A DNA stretch of 64,000 bases from Burkholderia sp. S171 (GCF_009766085.1 NZ_LMUF01000052.1:2545-66544), one strand, 5' to 3'. Positions 33,929 to 43,266 are shown, numbered from the stretch's first letter. Numbers and translations are program-made. Notes: generated from the letters alone by a model not told the origin.

Positions 33929-34622
33929 AAACCAACTCCGATGAGCCATGTTTTGGAACTAGCGAGGGGAGAAGCCACACCGTCAGCTTCGGCCTACACT
34001 TACGCGCTCCACCAATGCACTGATCAGATCCTGCATTTCTTTCATCCGGTACCTTGCCTACCCGGGCATGCGGCTTAGGCCGTCAAACTCAATCCGGGGC
34101 ATTGGCCTTGAGCGCCGTACCCTCGATGATAAAGACAATCTGCGTGACTCGCTCCACGCTAGCAAGCCCTTGATGTGATCATTAGCGCCAGGGCTCGTCC
34201 CAAACGCCGGATAATTCGCCAAGCTTTTCTTTCGACATCGAATGATCTCGCGTAATGGTCCGTGATCATTGGAGAAAGACCGCAATATTTTCCAGACTCC
34301 TTACACCAACTTACTGTGCATTGAATGGGATGACCCCGAATTCCGACGCAAAGCTAGCAGTCGGGCGATACCGTAAGCCTTAAGTAAAGTATTCAAACCG
34401 CATCGGTCGTGCCCGTCCTTACCTGCCCGCCTACTATCACTAGCGTACCTCACGCCGCTTGAAAAAAATCCGCTGGTCAGCTGTTTACGTGCTCTTTGAA
34501 TAACAGACTGATCAATGGGAAATATTTAGTAAGCACAGACCGAACCCCAGTTCTTTTCTCTGCATTCCAAGCATCGAATCCAGCCGAGTATGGGTGAAAG
34601 ACCCCTTCTTCCAGCGATAACG
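33929..34622. other. Long divergent intergenic region with conserved element copy B
   Basis: About 690 bases separate the HD-GYP gene and the LprI-like gene, which diverge. It contains the 89-nt element at 34228-34316 and a lone AGTAAGCA at about 34526. Short frames here have no supported products. Confidence 0.45.
34228..34316 (-). promoter_or_regulatory. Conserved 89-nt intergenic element, copy B, with GTAAG-N5-GTAAG
   Basis: Gapless homology with 29755-29843 (61 of 89 by hand). On the minus strand GTAAG occurs at 34314-34310 and 34304-34300, again 10 bases apart. It lies 300 bases upstream of the HD-GYP gene start. A shared regulator of the two loci is the simplest explanation. Confidence 0.6.
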
Positions 34623-35177
34623 ATGCCCCTCTTCAAGACCACTCTGATCTCCATGATTCTATTAGGCAGCCCGCTCGTGGCCCACGCCACCAGCTTCGAT
34701 TGCAACCTTGGGCACTCAGCGACTGAAAAGCTGATTTGCCACAACGAGGATTTATCGAAGCTCGACGACGAACTCGGAAAGTTGTATTGGAAAGCGCGCC
34801 GCGCAGTTGCGGATAAACGTTCATTCCGCGCGGACAGCGATGCCAAATGGACTTGGCGAGAAACGCATTGCACGGATGAAACGTGCCTCACGACCTGGTA
34901 TTCGGGGCGTATCGAAGAACTTCAGCAAATGGTCGACGACCTGCAATCCATCTCGAAGGCCTCGCCTGTTCGCACGGCCTCTGAGCGTGCGTTGCCGGAG
35001 CCCACGATTGCCATCGGTCGATGCACTGTTGCCGAGCCCGGCATGATTTCACTGGATAACTGCAGGTCGCTGATTAAATCCAATATGCATTGGAAATACG
35101 ACCCGCACGGAGGCGACTGGTTCTGCGGAGTCGCCGTGCTGGATGAATCGAAATTGCCTACGGTCGCCCTGCAGTGA
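34623..35177 (+). CDS. Exported LprI-like (lysozyme-inhibitor family) protein
   Basis: The 184-residue protein has a signal peptide (TTLISMILLGSPLVAHATS). The mature N terminus FDCNLGHSATEKLICHNED, then LSKLDDELGKLYWKARRAV, is the LprI/DUF1311 pattern, with its two cysteines and the LDDELG helix. Further cysteines occur in ETHCTDETCLTTWYSGRIE. The final third (SLDNCRSLIKSNMHWKYDP) is not part of the basic domain. Family members include a lysozyme inhibitor of mycobacteria, but most are uncharacterised. It should be periplasmic. It stands alone, convergent with the His-rich protein gene. Confidence 0.8.
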   Translation: MPLFKTTLISMILLGSPLVAHATSFDCNLGHSATEKLICHNEDLSKLDDELGKLYWKARRAVADKRSFRADSDAKWTWRETHCTDETCLTTWYSGRIEELQQMVDDLQSISKASPVRTASERALPEPTIAIGRCTVAEPGMISLDNCRSLIKSNMHWKYDPHGGDWFCGVAVLDESKLPTVALQ

Positions 35178-35323
35178 GCGAGCGGATCAACAGGGTCGAA
35201 GCGGGTCGGGCTGCAACCCGGCAAGAGGCGACGGGGTCATTCGAAGGCCGCGTTATCAGCGAATATGTTATTTAAAAATTTCAATAATCCGGCTGCTCAA
35301 GCCAACTTAAGCCGAGCCTCGAC

Positions 35324-35797
35324 TTAGCGCCGACCCGTTCCCCAGAACGAGTGCATGCCACCTCCAAACCGCGATGGTGCGCCATGAAAACCGGAACCCA
35401 TCGGCGCGCCAACGTGCATGTGACCCATCTGATGAAAATGGTCGAAATGCGAATGGTGATGAAAGCGATCGACGAAAATAAAGCTCACGCCCGCACCAAT
35501 GAAAAGCGGCGGCCCCCAATACCATGGATCGGGATACGGGTAGTACGCGACCGGGTACACAAGCATGCTGCCGTCAGGGCTCTCCACGATCTGCCAGGTT
35601 CCATCGCTTTGCAGACACGCCCGTCCCACGACTTGCTGCGTCGATCCATCAACATCCGCTTGTCCCGCTACGGCGCGGCAATTGGCCCCGGATTCAACAT
35701 CTGCACCGCCTGCATCGTCGTACGTTTGTGCAAGCGCGGGCGCAGCAAAACCCAGCGCGGCAAGCATTATTCCCAACCGGACTATCTGGCGCATCAT
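35324..35797 (-). CDS. Secreted protein with YXWG-like core and His/Gly-rich tail
   Basis: From ATG 35797 (GGAG just upstream) the 157-residue protein has a signal peptide (RQIVRLGIMLAALGFAAPA, cut near ALAQT). A Cys-containing domain follows (GANCRAVAGQADVDGSTQQ and GRACLQSDGTWQIVES), which looks like the small surface-antigen/YMGG-type domain. Then comes a Tyr/Pro/Trp-rich segment (AYYPYPDPWYWGPPLFIG) and a Phe/His/Gly tail with FHHHSHFDHFHQMGHMH. The histidine cluster could bind metal. The frame is open upstream to 36019 but the signal peptide marks the start. Confidence 0.72.
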   Translation of the reverse strand: MMRQIVRLGIMLAALGFAAPALAQTYDDAGGADVESGANCRAVAGQADVDGSTQQVVGRACLQSDGTWQIVESPDGSMLVYPVAYYPYPDPWYWGPPLFIGAGVSFIFVDRFHHHSHFDHFHQMGHMHVGAPMGSGFHGAPSRFGGGMHSFWGTGRR

Positions 35798-36111
35798 CGT
35801 CTCCTGCAAGGACCCGGACGCATCGGGGTCTGTTGACATTTCACCGTGCTCGCGCCGAGTGAGGCGCGGCATAGGGATTAAACGATCGACACCGTGAAAA
35901 TATTCCGGCACCGCACGCAGCAAGAAACAATCGAGCGGCAGTAAGCGAAGCCTTTGGTTGCATCTGTTACCGCTAAGCGGCCGGTGCGGCTTTATCGTGG
36001 AAATCCTTAGGGTGGACACGTTTGGTATGTGCTTAATTTGGCATAAGCTTAATAACAGGCAACCTTGGTTGAGCCGGCGTCACCCTGTGTGCGGACGCGG
36101 CTCTTATCGTG

Positions 36112-37557
36112 ATGGAACGCTATCCGTCTCGCTTGTTTCACCCGGATACCGTGCGCGCGCTTTCCGGCGCAGCGGGCTTACTGTTGCGCAAAGCGGTAGC
36201 CCTATTCGCAGGGCTGCTCCTCTGCAGCGCCGCAGCCGCAAGCCCGGTTGTCGTGGTCATTCCGCTTAACGGCGCTGTTGGTCCGGCTAGCGCCGACTTC
36301 GTCGTTCGCGCGCTTGCCCGTGCGGCTGAAGAACGTGCTCAATTGGCCGTGCTCGAGATCGATACCCCCGGCGGACTCGACCAGTCGATGCGCTCAATCA
36401 TCAAGGCCCTCCTCGCTTCGCCCGTTCCCGTTGCTGCGTTCATTGCGCCGGGCGGCGCGCGGGCGGCCAGCGCGGGCACGTACATCGTCTATGCGAGCCA
36501 CATAGCCGCCATGGCGCCGGGCACCAACCTCGGCGCCGCCACGCCGATTCGTATCGGCGCTGGCGGGTCCGCGGAGCCTGAGCCGGGACAGGCAAAGACA
36601 GACGCGGGTGCATCGGCATCCTCCGGTATGAACTCAGCATCTACCGAGACCACCAAGCAAGTCCAGGACGCAGCGGCCTATATACGTGGCCTCGCGCAAC
36701 TGCGCGGCCGCAATGTGCAATGGGCCGAACGCGCGGTACGCGAAGCGGTCAGCCTGTCAGCAAGCGAAGCACTCGCGCAGAACGTGATCGACCTGAACGC
36801 GTCTGACGTACCCGACCTGCTCGCGAAGCTTGACGGCCGGCATGTGCACACGATCACAGGCGATCATGTCCTCGCGACATCCGGCGCGGTTGTCATGACG
36901 ATCCAGCCCGACTGGCGCAGCCGCTTTCTCGCGACCATTACCGACCCAAGCGTAGCGCTCATTCTCATTACGATCGGCATGTACGGCCTCTTCTTCGAGT
37001 TCGCGAATCCTGGCCTTGCGTTGCCCGGTGTTGCAGGCGCAATCAGCCTGATGCTGGGTCTGTTCGCATTGCAATTACTGCCCGTCGACTTTGCCGGACT
37101 CGGCCTGATCCTGCTCGGCATAGCCTTTCTCGTTGCGGAGATTTTCCTGCCCACGTTCGGCACGCTCGGCTTCGGTGGCATTGTCGCGTTTGCAATGGGC
37201 GCGCTCATGCTGTTCCGTACCGATACCCCCGGCTATGGCATTCCCGTGGCACTCGTGGTCGGCCTGACCATTGCCACTGCGCTGTTCGTGTTCGTTGTGT
37301 CGAGCGTCGCGTTGCGGGCTCGCCGACGGCCGGTGGTAAGCGGCGCGGAAGCGATGCTCGGCATCATCGGCGAGATGCTGGAAGACGTGGCGCCAAGCGA
37401 CAGCGGCTGGGCTCGCGTACACGGCGAACGATGGCGTGTGTCTTGCCACGAAGCGCCTGCACTGCTCGCACGCGGGGAGCGAGTGCGGGTTCTCGGGCGT
37501 CATGGCCTGATGCTTAGCGTGACGCGACTGGACGAAGTAAAACAAGGGGAAAAATGA
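36112..37557 (+). CDS. NfeD-type membrane serine protease (ClpP-class)
   Basis: The 481-residue protein has a signal segment (AVALFAGLLLCSAAAASP) and a ClpP-fold protease domain: VVVVIPLNGAVGPASADFV, VLEIDTPGGLDQSMRSII and GGARAASAGTYIVYASH, where the SAG serine is the nucleophile. A lysine lies further in. Four to five membrane helices follow (LILITIGMYGLFFEFANPG and others) and then the C-terminal NfeD OB-fold (GIIGEMLEDVAPSDSGWAR). It is a long NfeD of the type encoded with a stomatin partner. The stop overlaps the start of the slipin gene by 4 bases. A GTG at 36109 is an alternative start. Confidence 0.88.
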   Translation: MERYPSRLFHPDTVRALSGAAGLLLRKAVALFAGLLLCSAAAASPVVVVIPLNGAVGPASADFVVRALARAAEERAQLAVLEIDTPGGLDQSMRSIIKALLASPVPVAAFIAPGGARAASAGTYIVYASHIAAMAPGTNLGAATPIRIGAGGSAEPEPGQAKTDAGASASSGMNSASTETTKQVQDAAAYIRGLAQLRGRNVQWAERAVREAVSLSASEALAQNVIDLNASDVPDLLAKLDGRHVHTITGDHVLATSGAVVMTIQPDWRSRFLATITDPSVALILITIGMYGLFFEFANPGLALPGVAGAISLMLGLFALQLLPVDFAGLGLILLGIAFLVAEIFLPTFGTLGFGGIVAFAMGALMLFRTDTPGYGIPVALVVGLTIATALFVFVVSSVALRARRRPVVSGAEAMLGIIGEMLEDVAPSDSGWARVHGERWRVSCHEAPALLARGERVRVLGRHGLMLSVTRLDEVKQGEK

Positions 37558-38330
37558 TGGTCGGATTCACGTTTGGCTTCAGCGGCGTCTTGCTGGCGCT
37601 GGTCATCCTTATCGTGTTCTCGTCAATCCGCATTTTTCGCGAATACGAGCGCGGTGTCGTCTTCATGCTCGGCCGCTTCTGGAAGGTCAAGGGCCCGGGC
37701 CTTGTCCTCATCATTCCGGCGGTGCAGCAAGTCGTGAGAATGGATCTGCGCACCGTCGTCTTCGACGTGCCGCCGCAAGACGTGATCACCCGCGACAACG
37801 TGTCGGTGAAGGTGAACGCGGTGGTCTACTTTCGTGTGGTCGATCCGGAGAAGGCTGTGATCCAGGTCGCCCGTTTCTTCGATGCAACCAGCCAGTTGTC
37901 GCAGACGACCTTGCGCGCGATCCTCGGCAAGCATGAACTCGACGAGCTGCTGGCAGAGCGCGAGCGCCTCAACATGGACATTCAAAAGGTGCTTGATGCG
38001 CAGACCGATGCATGGGGCATCAAGGTGTCGAATGTCGAGATCAAGGACGTCGACTTGAACGAGACCATGGTGCGCGCCATTGCCCGGCAAGCTGAAGCCG
38101 AGCGCGAGCGGCGCGCGAAGATCATCCATGCGGAGGGCGAACTGCAGGCATCGGAAAAACTGCTGCAGGCCGCGCAAATGCTCGCAAAAGCGCCGCAAGC
38201 CATGCAGCTGCGCTATCTGCAAACACTGACCACCATAGCCGGCGATAAAAATTCGACCATTGTTTTCCCGATGCCGATCGATCTGATCAGTTCACTTCTT
38301 GAACGGCTCAAGGGGCCGACGCAAAGCTGA
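37554..38330 (+). CDS. Slipin (stomatin/prohibitin family membrane protein)
   Basis: The 258-residue protein has one N-terminal membrane helix (GVLLALVILIVFSSIRIF) and a band-7 domain: REYERGVVFMLGRF, KGPGLVLIIPAVQQVVRMD, VDPEKAVIQVARFFDATSQ and LDELLAERERLNMDIQKVL. A helical C terminus rich in Glu/Arg follows (AEAERERRAKIIHAEGELQ). p-Stomatins are the known partners and often substrates of NfeD proteases in membrane microdomains. The overlap with the protease gene strongly supports that pairing here. Confidence 0.9.
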   Translation: MMVGFTFGFSGVLLALVILIVFSSIRIFREYERGVVFMLGRFWKVKGPGLVLIIPAVQQVVRMDLRTVVFDVPPQDVITRDNVSVKVNAVVYFRVVDPEKAVIQVARFFDATSQLSQTTLRAILGKHELDELLAERERLNMDIQKVLDAQTDAWGIKVSNVEIKDVDLNETMVRAIARQAEAERERRAKIIHAEGELQASEKLLQAAQMLAKAPQAMQLRYLQTLTTIAGDKNSTIVFPMPIDLISSLLERLKGPTQS

Positions 38331-38528
38331 TCGTGATCAACAGGGACACGCGAGAGGCCTTATGGGAATCATGCGCAAACGACATTAATGAAAAAAATAA
38401 ATGAATTTGACGCCTGATTCCTCAAGCGGTAGATTCGGGTTCACGCTAATTGAAGTTTTTTGATTACGCTTAACCGATGGGCGCAAGGATGCTCACTCGA
38501 TCCCCTTTCATACTGCTAACATTTTTCG

Positions 38529-39863
38529 ATGCTCGCTCAACCACCTCGTCCCGGAACTCCCGGCAACCCACTGATCAGATTCGCGGTGGTCACCGTGCTT
38601 ACCGGGATCGGCGCCGGCTTGGGTGGCATGGCATTAGCGCTCCTCCTGCATTTTATTCAGCACGTCGCTTACGGATACAGCATCACGCATCTGGTGGGGC
38701 ACGAGAGTTTTTATGAGGGTGTAGAAGCTGCATCGGCTGGCCGGCGGGTCGCCGTGCTCGTGCTCTGCGGCCTCATTGCAGGCTGCGGCTGGTTCGTCAT
38801 CTATCGCTATGGGCGGCCGCTGGTCAGCATAAAGAAGGCCGTTGCATCCGACGACCCGCGCATGCCGCCCGTCACGACGACCGCGCATGCGCTGCTGCAG
38901 ATCATCACCGTTGCGCTGGGGTCGCCGCTCGGTCGCGAGGTTGCACCCCGCGAGATAGGCTCCTTGCTAGCGGGGTGGCTGTCGCACTACGCCGGCCTCA
39001 CCGTCGAGCAAACCCGTTTGATGGTGGCTTGCGGAGCAGGCGCCGGGCTCGCCGCGGTGTACAACGTTCCGTTTGGCGGAGCGATCTTTGTTCTCGAAGT
39101 ATTGCTCCGATCGTTCGAGCTGCGTGTCGTGATTCCTGCGCTGGTCACCTCGGTCATCGCGGCCGTGGTCGCTTGGCTCGGCCTCGGCGACGAATCGCAA
39201 TACGTCGTGCCGCACTTCGGCTTGAGCGCGAACCTGGTGACATGGTCCATTGTCACTGGTCCCCTATTTGGCGTCGCCGCGTTCGCGTTCGTCCAATTGA
39301 CAACGAAAGCCCGCGCGGCCGCGCCGAAGGGATGGACGTTGCCGCTTTTCTCGCTCGTCAACTTCCTGATCATCGGCTTGCTTGCGGTGTCGTTCCCGCA
39401 GATCCTCGGCAACGGCAAGACGCCTGCGCAACTGGGCTTCAGCAGTGAGCTGACCATCGGCCTTGCAGCAACGCTGCTGGTCATCAAGGTAGCCATAACC
39501 GCCGGCAGCCTGCGCGCGGGTGCCCAAGGCGGCCTGCTCACTCCGGGCATGTCTAACGGCGCGCTGTTGGCTATCGTGCTCGGCGGGGTCTGGACGTTGA
39601 TGTGGCCGGGTACGCCCATGGGCGCGTTCGCGATTGTCGGCGCTACGGCCTTTCTCGCTTCATCGATGAAAATGCCGATAACAGCGCTCGTTCTCATGGT
39701 CGAGTTCACGCGTGTGGATCACGATTTCATCGTGCCCATGTTGTGCGCGGTGGCTGGATCGATCGCGACCAATCGCTTGCTTGAACTCAGGATGCAAGCG
39801 CAGCAGGCGCGGTTTTCAAACGCAAGTTCTGAGCTCAAAGGCGCGGCCGTATCGCGAGGCTGA
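38529..39863 (+). CDS. ClC-family chloride channel/transporter
   Basis: The 444-residue protein has about ten long hydrophobic segments. LGSPLGREVAPREIGSLLA matches the GREGP chloride-site motif, with its gating glutamate kept but GREGP changed to GREVAP. NVPFGGAIFVLEVLLRSFE is the second family hallmark. It has no C-terminal CBS domains. It should move chloride (or another anion), perhaps with proton exchange. It stands alone about 200 bases after slipin. The start at 38529 is consistent with the first helix. Confidence 0.88.
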   Translation: MLAQPPRPGTPGNPLIRFAVVTVLTGIGAGLGGMALALLLHFIQHVAYGYSITHLVGHESFYEGVEAASAGRRVAVLVLCGLIAGCGWFVIYRYGRPLVSIKKAVASDDPRMPPVTTTAHALLQIITVALGSPLGREVAPREIGSLLAGWLSHYAGLTVEQTRLMVACGAGAGLAAVYNVPFGGAIFVLEVLLRSFELRVVIPALVTSVIAAVVAWLGLGDESQYVVPHFGLSANLVTWSIVTGPLFGVAAFAFVQLTTKARAAAPKGWTLPLFSLVNFLIIGLLAVSFPQILGNGKTPAQLGFSSELTIGLAATLLVIKVAITAGSLRAGAQGGLLTPGMSNGALLAIVLGGVWTLMWPGTPMGAFAIVGATAFLASSMKMPITALVLMVEFTRVDHDFIVPMLCAVAGSIATNRLLELRMQAQQARFSNASSELKGAAVSRG

Positions 39864-39990
39864 AGCGGTTCACGCTTGGCAGGCTGGTGCCTCAAGCAAC
39901 TCCGCTAGATGCGTCGCTTCGCGGCGTGTGCCGAAGCGGATCTGCTCACGGCAACTGAAGCCATTGATCCGCTAATCGCCCGGTCTGCCA

Positions 39991-40030
39991 TGGTCCGCCG
40001 TGGTCCGCCGTGGTCCGCCGTGGTCCGCGA
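39991..40030. repeat. Four tandem copies of a 10-bp unit
   Basis: TGGTCCGCCG is repeated at 39991, 40001 and 40011, with a final copy differing in the last two bases at 40021-40030. It lies about 100 bases before a 29-codon frame with a terminator. The period is one helical turn. Confidence 0.75.
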
Positions 40031-40127
40031 AGCACGCGATGTTATTTAAAATTGTTCCCGATTAATACCAATCGTTAAGCACGTTTCCGGGCAAGGCGCC
40101 TGGAACAAGTTAGTAAGGAACAGATAT

Positions 40128-40217
40128 ATGGGGAAACACCTGTTTCAAACGAAAACGCCTATGCTTGGGTCACGTCCTCGCCGGGTCCCCCTCGTCCCGG
40201 CGGACGGCGCTCCGTAA
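40128..40217 (+). CDS. 29-residue small protein candidate
   Basis: An ATG at 40128 has AAGGA about eight bases upstream. The frame encodes MGKHLFQTKTPMLGSRPRR and then VPLVPADGAP before a TAA. A strong intrinsic terminator begins five bases after the stop, so a short transcript ending here is expected. The peptide is basic in the middle and has no membrane helix. Conservation is not testable here. The transcript might instead be a small RNA. Confidence 0.5.
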   Translation: MGKHLFQTKTPMLGSRPRRVPLVPADGAP

Positions 40218-40222
40218 GCTTT

Positions 40223-40257
40223 AACCCGCGCCTTCGAGAGGGGCGCGGGTTTTTTTC
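40223..40257 (+). terminator. Strong intrinsic terminator
   Basis: AACCCGCGCC at 40223-40232 pairs with GGCGCGGGTT at 40242-40251 across a 9-base loop and runs into TTTTTTTT. It ends the 29-codon transcript. Because of the A's on the left arm it may also act on the convergent transporter gene, which stops at 40275. Confidence 0.85.
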
Positions 40258-40274
40258 ATATGCCGTGCGCGCGA

Positions 40275-41636
40275 CTAGTGCGAAACCGTTCCTATGTCAC
40301 GCGCCTTGACGTTTGCGGATCGCGGTTGGACAGCTTGTTTGATCAGTAATGCGATGCATGCCACCACACCCGGTACCGCCACCACGGCAAAGATGCCATC
40401 GAAGGTGAAGTGCTGCCGGGTCAGCTCGGCCACCAGGAACGAGCCCGCAATGCCACCGAACCGGCCGATACCGAGCATCCATGCAACGCCGGTTCCGCGC
40501 CCTTGAGTGGGATAAAACGCGGCCGCTAGCGCGGGCATGGACGACTGTGCCGTGTTCATCAACACGCCCGCGGCGAACACCACGACGATCAGCAAGCTGA
40601 TATTTCCGGCGGAGTGGCCGATGCAATACACGCTGACGGCGGTTAACGCATAGCATGCGGCGATAATCCGGTTCGGATTGAACCGGTCCATCAAGACTCC
40701 GCACAGTACAGCGCCAACGCCGCCAAGCGGGAACAGCGCGGAGATCAACGTAGCGCGGTGCGCGCTCAGACCCGCCTCTTTTAGCAGGATCGGCATCCAG
40801 TTGATCGATGCATAAAAGATGACGAGCCCCATGAAATAGGTCAGCCAAAGCATCACCGAGCCAACGATGTACTCCCGCGACAGCACCAACCGGATGCCGC
40901 GTTTTCCAGGCACAGCCTGAGCCTGTTCCGTCATCACGAACGAAGCGGCGTCGGCGGCGCTGCGACCAATGCGGCTAAGCGTTGCGCGAATCTTGTCGAC
41001 GGGATGCGCATGCGCAACCCGGTAACGCACCGACTCAGGAAGCGCGATGAGCAGCAAGACCGCCAGCAACAGCGGAGTCGCGCCGCCTAGAAGCAGAACG
41101 CTGCGCCATCCGAAAGCGGGAATCATCCACGCCGCGAGAAAACCGCCGAACGCGGCTCCTAGCGGGAAACCGCAGAACATCAGATTGATCAGGGTGGCAC
41201 GTCGGCGATCCGGACAGAACTCGCTCATGATCGTCACCGCATTTGGCATGGCCGCGCCCAGTCCGAGTCCCGTGATAAAGCGCAGTATGGTCAAGTGCGT
41301 CAGGTCGCCGGAGAAAGCGGAAGCCAGGCAGGCGACACCGAAGATCACGACCGATGCAATCAGGAGCACGCGCCGTCCCAGGCGATCGGAAAGCGGACCG
41401 GCGAGCAGCGCACCGAACGCCAGCCCGAACAACGCGGCGCTCAGCACCGGAGCAAGCGCAGGCCTGCTGATATTCCACTCAGTGATCAGGGACGGGGCGA
41501 TGAACCCTATAGCGGCTGTGTCGAATCCGTCCAGCAGGACGATGACAAAGCACATTGCAAAAATCAGCCATTGAAACCCGCCGAACGGGTGCTCATTAAT
41601 GAAGGTCTGAACGTCGACCGACGGACTCCTGCTCAT
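40275..41636 (-). CDS. MFS transporter, AAHS family
   Basis: The 453-residue protein has twelve hydrophobic segments. FVIVLLDGFDTAAIGFIAP carries the DGFD helix-1 motif and GPLSDRLGRRVLLIASVV the loop 2-3 motif, as in PcaK/MhpT. LFPLGGVGAVLCGVLMDRF is the matching second-half segment. It should carry an aromatic acid with protons. No catabolic gene is adjacent, so the substrate is open. It is the third transporter of this family in the window. The ATG at 41636 has AGGAAGAG upstream. Confidence 0.88.
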   Translation of the reverse strand: MSRSPSVDVQTFINEHPFGGFQWLIFAMCFVIVLLDGFDTAAIGFIAPSLITEWNISRPALAPVLSAALFGLAFGALLAGPLSDRLGRRVLLIASVVIFGVACLASAFSGDLTHLTILRFITGLGLGAAMPNAVTIMSEFCPDRRRATLINLMFCGFPLGAAFGGFLAAWMIPAFGWRSVLLLGGATPLLLAVLLLIALPESVRYRVAHAHPVDKIRATLSRIGRSAADAASFVMTEQAQAVPGKRGIRLVLSREYIVGSVMLWLTYFMGLVIFYASINWMPILLKEAGLSAHRATLISALFPLGGVGAVLCGVLMDRFNPNRIIAACYALTAVSVYCIGHSAGNISLLIVVVFAAGVLMNTAQSSMPALAAAFYPTQGRGTGVAWMLGIGRFGGIAGSFLVAELTRQHFTFDGIFAVVAVPGVVACIALLIKQAVQPRSANVKARDIGTVSH

Positions 41637-42105
41637 GTCTCTTCCTTATGTTTTTGTTACGTCGTCACCGGGCGTGCTGAACGACACGAGATTGATGACT
41701 GCGTGATCGCTAAGTGCACAAAAGAGCTTAGGCTGATGAAAATTCGGTAAGCGACAAAACCGTCAGGCATGCGCTGACTTGTCCCTTGTCTTTTATCCCC
41801 TTCCTCAGTTTATACACACGGCGCTTCTGCGGCGGCGATACTAGTGGGGAGATACCGGCGTCGACTATGCGGGGCAACCCCTAGCTGCAGGCGCGCGTCT
41901 CCGGCGCTTAGCATTTGATCCGCTTCGCATAACGCTTCTCTAGCACTATCCAGGATTTGCATAGTGAATATCGCCAAGAGCGGGGTAGGTTTGCTAAAGA
42001 GCGTGCAGTTGTTTGCAACCGCTAACGACGCTTGATCACAAGCTAAAGTGGCGAGCGTCAGCCCGCCACTCCGGTGACTCAATCAACACCGCTTCAAAGC
42101 AAGCA
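41637..42105. other. Intergenic region, possible short frame only
   Basis: About 470 bases. A minus-strand frame (41810-42082, or 51 codons from 41962) exists but lacks a ribosome site and a recognisable product. The promoter of the transporter gene should lie at the left side. No terminator for the NHL gene was found. Confidence 0.4.
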
Positions 42106-43266
42106 TCACGCGTGCAACACCAGCTTTTGTACGCGCCAGTTCAGGAGCTCGGCGACGAACAGCACATTCTCCGACGGACAAGCCATCTGGTGGATCCATC
42201 CGAACTGCTTCAGTTGCTTGCCTGATTCACCGAGTACACCCAGCACCTCGCCCTCGAGCGACAGCTTATAGATGCGCCCGGGGAAGGCGTCAGAGCTGTA
42301 CAACACCGGGTTCGGCCCCGGCGAGATGCAGATGGCCCACGGCGAGCCGGGTGCAAACGTACCAGCGGCTATGGCTGCCTCATCCGGCGCATAACCAATC
42401 GCCGGCCTCGCACCGGGAGGCACGGGCACGTCGATAGTGAACTGGCGCTGGAAATTGCCTTCGCCATCGAACACCTGGATGCGCCGATTGCTTCGGTCGG
42501 CTACATAGACACTTCCGTTGGCATCAAGGGCAATGCTATGCGGCGTGTGGAACTGACCGGGACCCGTACCGCGCTCGCCCCAAGACTTAATCCAGTTACC
42601 GTCCTTGTCGACCTTGGCCACGCGCGAGTTGATATACCCGTCGCTGATATAGCTGTTGCCGGCAGCGTCCCAGGCCACGTCGGTCACCTGACGGAAGCGG
42701 CCCGGCTCGGCGGGAAGCGGTGGATTTGGATGCTTGAGCGGACCGGTCTCCTCATCGGCCGCCTCCTGCTTGCGGCCGAAGACCATCGCTACACGGCCGT
42801 CGGGCGCGAACTTGATCACCATGTCCGAGCCCTTGTCCGTTACCCAGACGTTGTCCTCGCGATCCACCTTGACCATATGCGCGAAAGACCAGGCATAGAG
42901 GTTGCGGCCGATCTCGCGGACGAACCGGCCGTCGGGTGCGAACTCAAGCAACTGAGCTGCTGCGGCGCCGTAGGCCGGGCCGTTCGTATTGCCTCGCGAC
43001 AGCACGAAGATATGGCCTTTGGAGTTCAGCGCGACGCCCGAGCATTCGCCGAAATAGGTATCGCGCGGCAAGTGCAGTGGATTAGGGATCGAGTCGTAGG
43101 CGATGGTCCGGGTCGTACCGGTGTCGGTGTCGGCGTAGGCGGAATGCGGCAGCAAGGCGAGTGCCGCGGCGCCCTCGGCCGCGAGGGCGAGGAAACGGCG
43201 GCGGGTAAGCGCGCGGGCAGATGGATCGCCGCAGCATGGGCAGGATAGTGGATGTGCCTGGATCAT
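42106..43266 (-). CDS. Tat-exported NHL-repeat beta-propeller protein
   Basis: From ATG 43266 (AGGAG upstream) the 386-residue protein starts with a Tat signal (ALTRRRFLALAAEGAAALA, cut near AYADTD), with a CPCCG cluster just before it. Six NHL-type blades follow: ECSGVALNSKGHIFVLSRG, HMVKVDREDNVWVTDKGSD, VTDVAWDAAGNSYISDGYI, PHSIALDANGSVYVADRSN, then AICISPGPNPVLYSSDAFP and MACPSENVLFVAELLNWRV. The plan resembles peptidyl-alpha-hydroxyglycine lyase and gluconolactonase-type proteins, but a catalytic set was not confirmed. It should be folded before export to the periplasm. It diverges from the DUF899 gene. Confidence 0.82.
   Translation of the reverse strand: MIQAHPLSCPCCGDPSARALTRRRFLALAAEGAAALALLPHSAYADTDTGTTRTIAYDSIPNPLHLPRDTYFGECSGVALNSKGHIFVLSRGNTNGPAYGAAAAQLLEFAPDGRFVREIGRNLYAWSFAHMVKVDREDNVWVTDKGSDMVIKFAPDGRVAMVFGRKQEAADEETGPLKHPNPPLPAEPGRFRQVTDVAWDAAGNSYISDGYINSRVAKVDKDGNWIKSWGERGTGPGQFHTPHSIALDANGSVYVADRSNRRIQVFDGEGNFQRQFTIDVPVPPGARPAIGYAPDEAAIAAGTFAPGSPWAICISPGPNPVLYSSDAFPGRIYKLSLEGEVLGVLGESGKQLKQFGWIHQMACPSENVLFVAELLNWRVQKLVLHA

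Noticed and set aside
34058..34285. 75-codon minus-strand frame in the divergent region
   Set aside because: It runs through the conserved noncoding element and lacks a ribosome site; the element's conservation is at nucleotide level and not in this frame.
41810..42082. Possible small gene on the minus strand
   Set aside because: No ribosome site or known motif for either start; kept only as a note in the intergenic entry.
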